DNA of 64,000 bases from Parapristionchus giblindavisi. Lineage: Eukaryota; Nematoda; Chromadorea; Rhabditida; Diplogasteridae. The stretch lies in contig CALSFV010000203.1 of the NCBI GenBank assembly GCA_943737045.1, positions 81,001 through 145,000 of the forward strand. The letters run 5' to 3'. Shown here in pieces: positions 40,057 through 51,410 of the stretch. The position numbers and the translations under genes are program-made. The notes under the pieces are model-generated. The model had not been told where the DNA came from. It saw only the letters and a program-made list of their open reading frames with translations, and did not search any database. The first letter of the stretch is position 1; each line of letters begins with the position of its first letter.

Positions 40057-41610
40057 GTCGATAATGACAATGGACTAGAGGTCGAAGCGTATAATAAGTG
40101 ATGGACTATGCTTGATTAAGTGACCAGGTTATCTTAAAGGCAAAATCAATTAGAAATGATAAACGGAGGCCAATGAATGATTGAATATAAAGTGGATGGA
40201 ATATACAGGTAGACGGAATGATTGAGAGAGGAATGAAAAAGATGAATATGCTCCACCTCCTACATACTTAAGTGGATGTATATTCATCTCTTTCTCTCAT
40301 AAGGATCATTCACCGTTCACAGCTCCTCCCGCCCTTCTTTCTCTCTTCCTATATCCATTCCTCCATTCCTCCTTCTTCTTTTTTCCCGAATGCATTCATT
40401 TGAATGCACTACATACAGGCATGCCCAAGAGCAAAGAACGACGACGTCTCTGATATATTAGAGTATACTAAAAAGAGAACAAAGATAATTTTTATTCTAA
40501 TCTGAGATCGGTGAAAAAAAAGGAACAAGTAGCAATATTTCTTGGTCTAAGAGAATAAATATTGTAATAATAAAACGATATTTCATAAAATTGAAAATCG
40601 GCGTACATTTTCATTGAACGTTCATGAGTTCCTTGATCGGGTCAAGATAAGTGAATAGACCAAAAGGCTCTATCTATAAAGTCTCTCTCAAGGAAGAAAT
40701 CAAGACTAGAACGGATCTCTCTATCTATCATATATCGGAACACATAGACTCTTCCTCTCACTCTAATTGCCCTATTTGACCTTATGGGAGGGGGGATGAA
40801 AACGTTTGCCCCTTTTTTGCCACCATTGTCGCTCATAACGAAATAGAATTGTTTAAACGGAGCGCTGAACCTGTGCAAATATCATAAATTGTGTGGAATG
40901 AGGTTCATATCTTATGACATTGCCTCTATTCTCTGTTCGCTTCTTCTTCTTCTTCTTCTTCTCCACATTCGTCTTCATTTCTCTCTCCGTTCTTATATGA
41001 CTATAACCGGTCAGTTCCTTCCTTCAGAATCGACAGTCTTCGTCTCTTCTTCTTCTTCTTCTCTCTTTCTTGAGGGTCAACACGAAAGTGGAGAGACTAC
41101 GCTCTATTAGAGAAAGACAGGAGAAAGAGAGAAGAAAAAGTGCCTTCAGGAGATTTCTCCAAACCGGGAGAGTGATAGGCACACATGACAATAAATTGAT
41201 GAAATTCTTTTGAATTTCGAAAGATGGAATCTATGATAAGATGATACGAGCAATGCATTTTCACAAGCCGAAGGGCTAAATTTCAGGAAAATGCTAGGTA
41301 ATTATCATACATAGTGCATCTCTGTGGTTAATGGAAAATGCATGAGTGAATACTACAGACGTAGAATTACCGATGATGACAGAATCGAATGGCATCTCCT
41401 CATCGATGCGATTTAGTTAGTCTTCCTCTACCACTCCACTTTTTCTGCGTATTCTGATCCGAGTGACCGCACCTCGTCTTTGACCACCCACATCCTGTAT
41501 GCTCTCCTTCTCTCTCCTCTCCTCTCTCGTCTCCTATCATCTTCAACCATACCTTCTACGGTCCGCCCCCTTCTGACGGTCCTTGCACACTTTTTGCCAT
41601 CGTCTTCAAA
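40057..41610. other. divergent promoter region between ShKT and SXP-like genes
   Basis: About 1.55 kb between two genes transcribed away from each other. CTT-rich runs occur at 40940-41080. A 78-codon minus-strand frame at 40642-40878 has no support. No other feature was seen. Confidence 0.5.
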
Positions 41611-41611
41611 G

Positions 41612-41619
41612 GGTATATA
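41612..41619 (+). promoter_or_regulatory. TATA box of the SXP-like gene
   Basis: GTATATATAGG lies about 85 bp before the ATG at 41701, in a CT-rich promoter. With the biased codon use of the gene this suggests strong transcription. Confidence 0.55.
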
Positions 41620-41700
41620 TAGGAGAGAGTCTTCATTTGGAGAGGTCACTTCACTTCATCGTCTCCCTTCTCTTCTCTCTTCGTCATCTTCATTTCACAA

Positions 41701-42948
41701 ATGAGACTAGTCATTGCTCTTCTTGCTCTTCCTTCTCTTATTTCTGCTTTCCCTAAACCATTCGGAGATCCTTTCAGTCCTCTTGGCTCATGGCACAGAC
41801 GTGTAAGTATATATATAGTATACTGTTATCATTCATTTATTGTCCATTCGCTGATTTCGTCATGGTTATATAATTAACAGGGTCCCCCTTGTGGACTTCC
41901 TCCATTCACTTCCAAGCTTCCGGAAGATGCCCAAGATAAAGTTCGGGCAATCTGGAAGAACTGGAAGGAGGATACTGAATGCAAGGAGGAACAGAAGAAA
42001 ACTTTGTAAGTACATTTTTCTCTTTTGTTCAATTAGTGATTCATTTATATTAAGACTGTATGACTAATAAGACTAATAAGCAACACAAGTAGTTATAAAT
42101 TTAAAATGTTCATTAACCTTTGCCATTTAAGTGAGATCGTTCACGCTCTTCCTGAGGAAGTTCGTGAGAAGATCTTCGCTGGTCGTTGCGGTCCTTCATT
42201 CCTTCGCAATGTCTCTCCCACTGTCAGAAAAGAGTTCAAGAATGTCTGGTTCGATCATAAAATGACTATCGAAGCTAAGGAACTCGCACTCAAGAAGCTC
42301 GCTTACTCTCTTCTTTCTGGAGAATCGGTCAGTATTTTTGCCATTGTCGATTCTACCTCAAATTAGAAACTCGTCATCAATAATGAAATCATAATGATCA
42401 TGGTTCAGCTTGCTCTTTTCAACAAATGGGAGGAGGAGCTCCAGCAGAGAAAGATTGAGCTCGCTGAGAAGATCGATGAACTCTCTATCTCCGCTAAGAA
42501 CGCCCTTGAGGAGTGGAGAGCAATCAGACAGGAGGTATCGCACTTATCATCTAGATCACTTTCAATCCATGGGGCATTGTACTTTCACGAATACTGACGC
42601 ATTTCGCTTTCAGGAGCGTGACTTCCTTGCCCGTCTTCCTAAGGAGATCCGTGAGGAACTTCGTACTCTGTGCTCTCATTGGCCTCGTCTCTCTGCTACT
42701 ACTGAAGCTCCAGTCACCACTACTTCCACTACCGAGGAACCATCAACCACTACTGATGCCGCTGTAGTTTCATCATCCACTGAGGAATCCGTCGAAGAAA
42801 CCACCATGGTAAGATTATTTCGATGTCGTCATAATACCAATAATTGTCATTATAGGCTGATATGGCTGATAAGGAATTCGCTCATCTTCTTGACTTCGTT
42901 CTTCCCGATGAGCTCACAAATGACACTCAATGTGCCTTCTTCTATTAA
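41701..42948 (+). CDS. secreted SXP/RAL-2-like protein with internal repeats
   Basis: Six in-phase exons: 41701-41802, 41881-42005, 42132-42327, 42409-42534, 42614-42808, 42856-42948; 278 aa. An N-terminal signal peptide (MRLVIALLALPSLISA) predicts secretion. The body is helical and charged and resembles the nematode SXP/RAL-2 (DUF148) family. A related unit recurs at least three times: FTSKLPEDAQDKVRAIWKNW, FLRNVSPTVRKEFKNVW and FLARLPKEIREELRTLCSHW. A Thr/Ser/Glu-rich stretch (APVTTTSTTEEPSTTT) precedes the C-terminal DFVLPDELTNDTQCAFFY and is a likely O-glycosylation region. Codon use (GAG, AAG, CTT, ATC, TCC) is clearly more biased than in neighbours, pointing to abundant expression. The family assignment is by resemblance only; ligand and role are unknown. 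Confidence 0.85.
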
Positions 42949-43682
42949 TCTCCATTGCACTTTCTTACCGTTCTCTACATGAGAATCTCTCACTTCTTCT
43001 TCTTCTTTCCATTGCTAGGCATTGTTGACTCGCGTCCCTAGGAGGATCTTCTTCCCATTTCTTTGCTGTCTTCCTTTGGCTTGTCCAGACTGGTCATAGA
43101 GAAGAAGCAAACAAATGATAGTGTGGGATGGAGAATAGTCTACAGTGCAGTCAGCAGGCACCTCAATGTCACCCTTTCCTTATTCAGAAGGGGAGCGTCT
43201 CATTCTTTCACTTCCGGTCTTTCATTCATAATATACTCAATGCATGATGTCATCACCCACCTTTTACCCCGATATCTTTCATTCAGAGAGATAGTAGTGG
43301 TTGTAGCTATAGTCAAAGATCGCTTCACTGCACTTACACACTCCACTTTACACTTGGCGGTTGTTAATAATAAGTTATTTATTTATTTATTTATTCATTG
43401 TCTTTCCGGTGATAAGCTGATAAATATGTTCCCAGTCAGTTTGCATGCATTTGAACCACATTGAAATAAAACTACACACATCACCGATTTCTTTTAAAAC
43501 AGCGAACCTGCGAAATCTGCATAACGTTGAATCAAATTTTGACCAATTTATTCAGATCACGCAAAAGAGTTTTCAACAACAATGATGGACGGTATCATAG
43601 ATTCTATGGCAGACAACTACAATATTTCACAAATAGATGATGGACGTATCTCTCAGACATGGTCTATGGTTATCCCATGGGA

Positions 43683-43862
43683 TAGACCCACCCGCAAAAA
43701 TTTGCCTTTCATGGGTACCCACCCGCAAAATTGGACCTTAAATTGACGATTTTCTTGAAATTTTCACGATTTTGGGGTACCCACATGCAGTTTTATCTCA
43801 AAATCGGGTTACCCACACGCATTTTTGACCCAAAATCTAGGTACCCACACGCATTTGAAGGG
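43683..43862. repeat. degenerate tandem repeat of GGGTACCCACACGCA
   Basis: Five imperfect copies of a GGGTACCCAC(A/C)CGCA core occur at roughly 35-50 bp spacing, separated by AT-rich spacers such as AAAATCTAG or AAAATCGGG. The core is partly palindromic (GGGTACCC). Confidence 0.7.
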
Positions 43863-44249
43863 TCTGGGATATTGATAGACCATCACTGGTATCTCTTCTA
43901 TTCCTTTCGTTGTAAGTGCCTTCCATTGGACTCCTTCTATTCTTCTTTTCTTTTCTTCTTCGATCACCCTTCTTTCGTTATTCAACCATCTCCAAGATCC
44001 ATCGTTCGTCTCATCTTATCACTCTTATGATTGTTCCCTTCCATCAAACAAAGGCTCTCTGTCTCTCTCCAAATTCTTGATCTTCTTCAACGAACGTTTC
44101 ATCTTAGATCACAATTACTGATGTTTCGTTCACCCTGGTTAAAGAGATATTACACCAATGTTCGCGAAATATCCTCTTATAATTAGGCAAGATCACCAAT
44201 TATCTTAGCACTTCTCTCTGATCTTATCCGATAATTCGATTTGCAGACA

Positions 44250-44474
44250 ATGGTTCGCAAGAAGAATCCACATCCACAACGGGCAATGAACGTTTCTCCT
44301 GAACATCACCAAATTCCAACAGTCAATCCAAGAATCTCTTCATCGTTGACGAGAAGATTGACTACACCATCGAATACGCCATTGATAAGGCCAAAAGGGT
44401 GTCCGTCTTCTGTCAAACCGAATACAACACCAAAAGTTAATCAGAATGACTCCATGCCTCGTTCGCCCAATTGA
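44250..44474 (+). CDS. possible small basic protein or lone exon
   Basis: A 74-codon frame starts 3 nt after a GATTTGCAG acceptor, as a trans-spliced first exon would. The product is Lys/Arg/Pro/Ser-rich (MVRKKNPHPQ, then RLTTPSNTPLIRPKGC). No family is recognised and no neighbouring exon is evident. It may be a real small gene or chance. Confidence 0.3.
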   Translation: MVRKKNPHPQRAMNVSPEHHQIPTVNPRISSSLTRRLTTPSNTPLIRPKGCPSSVKPNTTPKVNQNDSMPRSPN

Positions 44475-44628
44475 TATCATCCGATCATAATTGTATCCGA
44501 TATTTTTATTCATTTGCAGATTGTCTGTCCATAAAGTTTTGAACGAAAGGACATCTTTTGCCAATTTTTGTAAATTATTTGAAGTGAAAGTGAAATCTTG
44601 TTGAAAGTTTCTTGAAATGGATCATTTA

Positions 44629-44924
44629 TTAAAGATGGCGACCTTCGAGTTTTTTTCATAATAAAACTGTTCGGATTGAATGATAGATATTCATCGCACG
44701 AATCGAAAGACATATCTGATATTCATTCCCGATATGTTTAAAGCTCACTATGCGCATTGAAAGTATAACTTTCAAGGCATATAGAGAGTGCCCATCCGAT
44801 TTACATACTTGCTCTCTCATTTTCTCACTATCCCTTACGCCAATTACTATATAATATAAACAATAGCCAACATGCTCATCGTGGCGGGAGTCAGTCATGC
44901 CAACTCATGGGTCTCCTTCTTTAA
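44629..44924. mobile_element. TTAA-flanked inverted-repeat element, copy 3
   Basis: Begins TTAAAGATGGCGACCTTCGA with the following TTTTTTC block seen in copy 2, and ends CATGGGTCTCCTTCTTTAA. It is shorter than copies 1 and 2 and shows no recognisable B box. Confidence 0.55.
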
Positions 44925-45460
44925 GTTAGAAAAGCAAAAGTGATATCAGAAAATGATAAGAATCTTGCGTTCTAGCACTATCAAATTGAATAACATTTAT
45001 TAATATTAAAAAATCTTAGCTTGAAGTAACTACATACACTATTTCACTATTTCAATGGATTGATTACTGTTACGTCTAACAATAATAGCCTAGATCATAT
45101 GAAAAAAACGAAGATTCAAGACTGTACCATTTACAAAAGCAGTGATGTTCTCTAAACATACAAAAATGATAATTAAATATTATGTTGCTTCGATTGTGCA
45201 AATAAGGAATTTCAAGTGTAAATGATTTGTACGTTCTAAACAATTGTCGATGATAGTTTTTCTCTGAAAATTCTTATTACGTATTTCGCACATGAATAAA
45301 TTTTAAAAGTGGGTGCTGGGTAGTGTTGGCGTTGAGTTTATCCAACAATATACTACAGGAAATAACTTTACCTTTCAAATTTACTCTTTTATTCAACAGA
45401 CGTTGATCATCTTATAATAAAAATAGAATCATGCTATATAATGGAACTTGAATTAAGGGA

Positions 45461-45489
45461 TCACCCCCAGCACGGCTGGGATTTTTTTT
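45461..45489 (+). terminator. hairpin plus T-run, terminator-like
   Basis: CCCAGC-ACG-GCTGGG followed by A and nine T resembles the 3' end of a small Pol III-type transcript. The matching GTGCTGGG lies about 155 bp upstream (about 45309-45316), so a longer fold is possible. No known RNA family is recognised. Confidence 0.3.
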
Positions 45490-46492
45490 TGAAAATCGTT
45501 TCAGACATATTTCTGTACTGTTTTGGCAATTCTATTTATCATAATAAATCAAGAACAAAAATAAAACCAAGATAAAAAACAGAACGAAAAGTAGGGCGAT
45601 AGTTTCGAATGATATAGACTGATTTTCTAAAATTCATAACGAAAATCTTCAGAAATCATATCACAAAAAAATTGAAATACTACGCAATTTAAATTTGAAT
45701 TTACGCTGTTTCACGCAGGAATATTTAAATTGTGAAAATATGGAAAAATTAAGAACTTTGGAAAACTATGTCGGTCTAATTAACAAAACCATAACTTGCC
45801 TTTTTATATACCTTATTTTTGCAACATTTAGTATGCTCATTTTCTTCAACATTAGACAGTATTCCTCGTGTTTTACTACATCTCTATCCCAGAAATTTGT
45901 CAACCTTATTTTTTAACATACCAAATGGAGCAATAAAGATATCAAATATTTATTCTCTTCAGCTCGAACATAGTTAACATCAGAATGCAATGTTTAAGGT
46001 TTAAAAAAATAAAAACAAGAAAATTCTCTGGAATGGCAATATTATTGAGTTTGTTCAAAGTTTAAAAAAATATATTCTAATTAGCTACAGGGCTATAGTT
46101 GGATATGAGTAAAAGAAGTATAATATATTGATTAGTAAACAAATTCATGAACGACTATAGATAACAGAGAAAGAGTATAATTTGTTGTAGTTAGCCTTTA
46201 CAATGAGGTTAGAATAGCTTATAAGAATTATTTCCTGATAGAGGTAAGGGTTGAAAAGTACAAGAGACACTTTGGAATAAATTAGGATAGGAATTTAAAT
46301 GGGAAAGTTTCACGGGAGATCCATGTAGAGGACAACTGGATCAATTATTGGCGAAAAAAAAAGAATATAATAAGGAATGGCTCCCGATAGGTGTGATTTG
46401 GATGACACGCAAGCAGTGCCATATCAGTGAAGGAAACAGATTAAGTGAGATGGGGGCTAAGTAAGGCCGTTTGAATGAAATTACATGGACGA

Positions 46493-48398
46493 TCAATGAT
46501 AATATGCAGTGTAGTCGACTCGTCGCGAGGCACGACAGATAACACACGAGAAGATTAGAGCGAGGAGATTGACCTGGAATGAAATTTATTACGAATTTTC
46601 CATGATCTTTCCTCTCCTCTACATCTTTCCATCTACATCTTCTACATCTACATGATCTACATCTTTCCTTGGTAAACTTCAAGAATTAACACTCTAATTC
46701 ACTCTATTCTTAGATTTTTCTGCCGTTCGAAACAAAGATCTTTTTCTTTAGGTCGAAAATCAAGGATCATTTCTCAAGATCACGAACGATATGATATCAC
46801 TGGAACGGAAATCACGTCAAGAATCACGTCATGTCACGATAAGAAGTACATGAGGAACTAGGCTTTGTTGTCTCAATGGAAGATTGAATACTATGGGGAA
46901 TGAACGTACTGCACACATAACAAAGACGGCAACAAGAAGAGTGTGTCCGTTGTTCTCAACATATGAATGAATGACCCTCTCACAATCCGGCAGATGCTCC
47001 TGAAAATATTAATCGTCAAAAAACATTTTGCATATTCAATATTCAATTTTGATATAGCAATTTTACTTTTTTTAGCTTTTGAGCAATGCCTTTACAAATG
47101 TACTCTCCAGTTTTGATATTTCCCTGGAAAAAATCATAGAATGTCCAGTATTCCATGATTCGCCGTGTGATTTCTTTCCAATCGTTTTATATCCTCTTCC
47201 CCTTCTGCTAAACACACACCAATTTCAATCGTACACGTCCTGTTTACGAAGTTCTTCGACGGTGAGAAAAGGAAAGAAGAATTGAGAAGTAAGATGAGAT
47301 GAAGTAGAAGAAAGAAAGTGACTATCCAATTTGATTGCTTCTTCATCTTCTCTTTCTTCACTAAACATCCTTCTCATTTCTGTAGATCTTCATACACTTC
47401 ATTAGTATTTCTAAATCTGTCCTCCTTTCTTATCTCTCTGTCCACAAAGCTCAGTATCCTTTCTATTCTCTTTGTCCACCATACCTATTGTGATGGAAGG
47501 TGGTAAAAAGAAAAAAAACCCGTCAATGACTATCCCCGAAAAGCACGTATTGAATTGTTGACCATGGTACATTGTGCATAAGAATAATCAATGAATTTAT
47601 AAAAAAATCTATTATAAACATTATTCTTAACCCTCCATTTGCAAATGAAATCACAGAAATTACATCTAATATGCGTACAATCGAGATAAAAGTCGCTTAT
47701 GTATATTCTTACTTCTCGCAGTGGCAACTCCTCATATAATATTATATACGGTGTTCTTTCATCGTTGTGTTGGTTCGTTGGTTTGTGGAATTCCATACGA
47801 CACCTTGTTGAACTATTCTCACTCAAAAAAAAACCTGGGAAACAAAGAAAAAAAGTATCTCTTGAAGACGGACTATCCAAAAGCCCCCCTCTGATACATT
47901 GTCGTGACACTCGTATCTATATGTTTATTCTCACTCCACTCTAGTTATGTCTGGATAGGGAAGGAACGGATGTTCTTCTCATCCCTCAACATTACACACA
48001 CTCACCTCTAATCACTTATCCCTTTGTGATCTTTGAGCATCTAGTGATCAAATACTACGAGCCGTTCCTCTTTCCTCACTATATTCAATTCCTTCACGCA
48101 TGCACCATAATCACCTCACCTTGATCACAACTATGACCATATTATACATAAGCCAAGATAAATAATAAGTGAATGGACAGTCTAGATATAACATTCCGGG
48201 AATTGCATTCCATTCCATTCCGACTTCGTGCCGTGAAGTACATTCCGACTAAAGCCTTTCTAATGGTTTTTGCCATCATGCCCTCCTCATGCACCTGTTC
48301 TATTTTCATAATAATCATTAAACTAACTGACAAGTTCATTGCATGGAACCACAAAGTTCACCGAAATATTTCAACCAGAATCTTTCAAGCTTAAATAA

Positions 48399-48491
<93 letters not shown>

Positions 48492-50518
48492 CTTGCATAA
48501 CTCTATCACGCTATCTAATATACCTTGACCTTATCCCCAGTCTACCCTTCCCATATCTCAGCCTTCCTCAGATGTAATACACGCTTATCACATCACATTC
48601 ATTGTGTGACAAAGACATCGAGTCCTCGTTGTCTCAAGAGAAGAGGGAAGAGAAATAGCAACAAATGGATCACTCCCTACTACACATACGGGTCTCCAGG
48701 GATTGACACAAGGTACTCCTCGCCCTTGTCTTTTTCTAACCCCCAATCGCGTCAAGTCTATTTATCTGCTCATGTCATCCTAGTACGCACATATATTATA
48801 CATAAATGAGCCTCTTTTTCTTCCCTGAACCATACTTGATGACTGTCTCTAAGTGAACTAAGTGTATCATGGAAGGGGAACCGTCATGAATTTTCGTTAA
48901 TCCTTTTGCATGAGGGATCATATGAACAATAGATATTCTCCAAATAAAGAGAAATTCACAGCGAATAAAATTATTTTAATAGAAAGTTATGATCATAGTG
49001 ATAATGGAAGTGCTCACTGTTCTTTTTGCACATTCGAATGAGGCCTGAGTCTGTTCCGTGGCTCCGCAGCACTTGAGAAGGTCCATGATCGGTGTAAGAT
49101 TTGAGTGAAGAGCCTTCTCCTCTCCACATTTCGTCAGTACCTACAGAAAGATCAAAGATCAATGTCCGAATGTCTATGGATCACAATTATCAGTCACCAG
49201 AAAACGATCAAATGCTAGTAAATCATGAATGAAAAGTTCAAAGATCAAAGATCAATCATCTAAAGTTCAAAGATCAAATATCGACCACTCACATGGTGCA
49301 TTCCTTCGTAGAATTTGTCCTTGTTCACAGCCGCAACAATGGCAGCAGCTCCCGTGCACATAGTGCAGATAAGAACGATGAAGAAGAACTGAAAAATATA
49401 TTTTTTATTATATTTTTCCAAAAATATTATGATTCCAAAACGTTTGCATCATAACGTTCGCAATCCCAACCCAACTCTAAATCGCAATTTCCTGTTTACC
49501 CATGGCTCAATCAATTGAAATCCAGAGAAAATGTGCGTAAAAAAGGGAATTATTCATATTTCCCAACGCGATCTATGGAATTTTCGATCATCCTCCTCTT
49601 CCTCGCTCTATTCATCCTCTTCTCTCTAAATGGAACATCTGGAATCTACTTGTATTCCTCCTTCACTCTCTCTATATCATATGATTTCTTTCTTTCTCTA
49701 GTATCTCTCTCTAGGTCCACTATCTGCATAACCTAACCCACTCCTCTTGCCCCGTTCCTTTCAGTAGAATCTCCCTCTTATGCAATACACTTACGAGTGA
49801 GAGAAGGACGGAACTCTCACAGACGGCACCACAACATCCAAGGAATCCAACAAGGAATAGAAGAGCTGCCATCGCGGTCAAGATCCATAATGAGGCTTGG
49901 TACTGCAAAAAATACTTTAGCTTTGACATAACCCTATATTTTAAGGGAAGTATATGATTATTTTAAGAAAAATATTGTTTTCGTTTCAGTTCAGCATGTT
50001 ATTCAGTCTCTACAAATAATGATGTGTTAATTAAAGAGTTCAAGTAGCCTATGAAGGCAAAAACAATGATGTCATGGGAAAGGAATTTGATGCAGTATAT
50101 CTTATCGTAGGATAAAAATATACTTTATAAAGTAAAGTATAATTTGTGATAGATTACTGAGGATAACTCTATGAGTGTGCGGTTGAACATGAGGGAATAG
50201 AAGGATAGATATATGTGCCCTGTGTGCACTTCTCTTTCTCCGTTCGAGACGGCCAAATTCATTCATCCATAGGGATATGAACATGGACGATTTATGATGC
50301 AAGACCATAAAAAGCAAGGAGCCACTAACCTTTCCTAGATCCTGGAATTCACTGCCTGGATCAACCGAATGTATGAGCTCCTTGATCTTGACGGAGAAGT
50401 CCTTATCAAGATTGGCCCATAGAGAGAATCCAAAGACGAGACCTCCGAAGATGCAAATGAGCAGATTTATGAAGAAGAAGACGAATTTGACGAACGAATT
50501 ACCACAACCGTAAACCAT
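46493..50518 (-). CDS. tetraspanin
   Basis: Four-pass membrane protein that would organise membrane microdomains with partner proteins. Seven in-phase exons: 50330-50518, 49795-49902, 49293-49388, 49018-49140, 47067-47123, 46910-46999, 46493-46573; 247 aa, typical for the family. TM1 is about residues 8-33 (KFVFFFINLLICIFGGLVFG). TM2 ends in the hallmark GCCGAVCES. TM3 is FFFIVLICTMCTGAAAIVA. The large loop has the CCG signature (LLKCCGATEQ) plus further loop cysteines (ECAKRT, YICKG, PDCER). TM4 (HTLLVAVFVMCAVNLLALIF) is followed by a short cytosolic tail, CRASRRVDYTAYYH, that ends with tyrosines. A CCATTCCAG acceptor 2 nt before the ATG indicates trans-splicing. Intron 4 is 1.9 kb and includes an 86-bp (TA)n tract. 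The specific tsp number is not assignable. Confidence 0.93.
48405..48490. repeat. (TA)n microsatellite
   Basis: About 43 perfect TA repeats in the large tetraspanin intron. This is a self-complementary tract likely to be length-polymorphic. Confidence 0.98.
49147..49280. promoter_or_regulatory. cluster of ATCAAAG motifs in a tetraspanin intron
   Basis: Several copies of (G)ATCAAAG and TTCAAAG occur within about 130 bp, including CAAAGATCAAAGATCAA. The motif is the same as in the EGR intron and fits the TCF/LEF core; function is inferred. Confidence 0.3.
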
Positions 50519-51410
50519 TTCTGGAATGGAAGGAATTGAGTGAAAGAGCGGCAGGATCCATGACCAAACAATAAATTAGCAATGGTGGATCACGCGAAAA
50601 CAGGTGAAATATGGTAGAATCGAATGTCGTCGCATTGAAAGAGAACGATGTACACAGATAGAATTGTGAAAGAGTAAAGGATAGAAAGTGAGAGGAAAAA
50701 CAACAAAAAGGTGATAGCATGATTGGATGATTAATGTGTAGTGATATTGTAAAGATATGAGATAAAAGAAAGAGAGAGAGTGAAGGATTCTGAAGAGAGT
50801 AGAAGGAAGAAGAACAAGGAACCGACGATCGGTGTAAACCATATGAAGTAAACTGTGACTCTCATCCCCCTCCCGTCTACTCTCTCCCCTAGCCGCAAAT
50901 CAAGTGTGAAGGACTGCAGGAGAGAGCAAGAATAGAGATAGGAGTAGGAATAATAGGGAATGTAGGAAGAAGCATAAGGGAGGAGAATATGAAGAGATGG
51001 ATTAGAAAGGAGGAGGAGTAGGAGTAAGGAGTAAGGAGGGGGAGATGTGGGGGGAGGCGAGGGAGGAAGGGAGGGGAGTGTGAGGAGAATGGGGGGAGGT
51101 CTACCTCTGGGAAGCGAAGTGAGTGTCATCTTGCATGGTTCTTCGTTTGTCTGTGTTCAGTCTACAAGATAGTGCAGTCTACAGATCTTATAAAGAAGTG
51201 AATAATACCGGAATAGTTGAAGAAACTCATAGATCATTCTATATGACACCTCATGCTCATTACTCTCTCCATAGGCATATAGAGGTCGAAGGACAAGTAT
51301 ATGTAGTGAATAGAATAGAAAGATGAGGGGGAAGAGACATTCATTTTGCATGTTGCCTCCATTTACTCTCTATCTCTCTATGTCTCTTCGAATCTTTATT
51401 CTCTATACCC
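50519..51410. other. purine-rich upstream region of tetraspanin
   Basis: The GA-rich plus strand yields only Ser/Pro/Leu-rich spurious frames on the minus strand. No exon is supported. Confidence 0.5.

Larger units (their letters stand above)
42949..46492. other. intergenic region with repeats and weak ORFs
   Basis: About 3.5 kb between the SXP-like gene and the 3' end of the tetraspanin gene. It contains an AATAAA at about 43463, a degenerate tandem repeat, a small possible coding exon, a TTAA element and a hairpin followed by a T-run, each listed separately. The rest is AT-rich with no supported exon. Confidence 0.5.

Noticed and set aside
40642..40878. 78-codon minus-strand frame in the divergent promoter region
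   Set aside because: No splice or translation-start support and no homology that I recognise.
45695..45916. 73-codon plus-strand frame with a hydrophobic segment
   Set aside because: Lies in very AT-rich DNA with no acceptor, signal peptide or family match.
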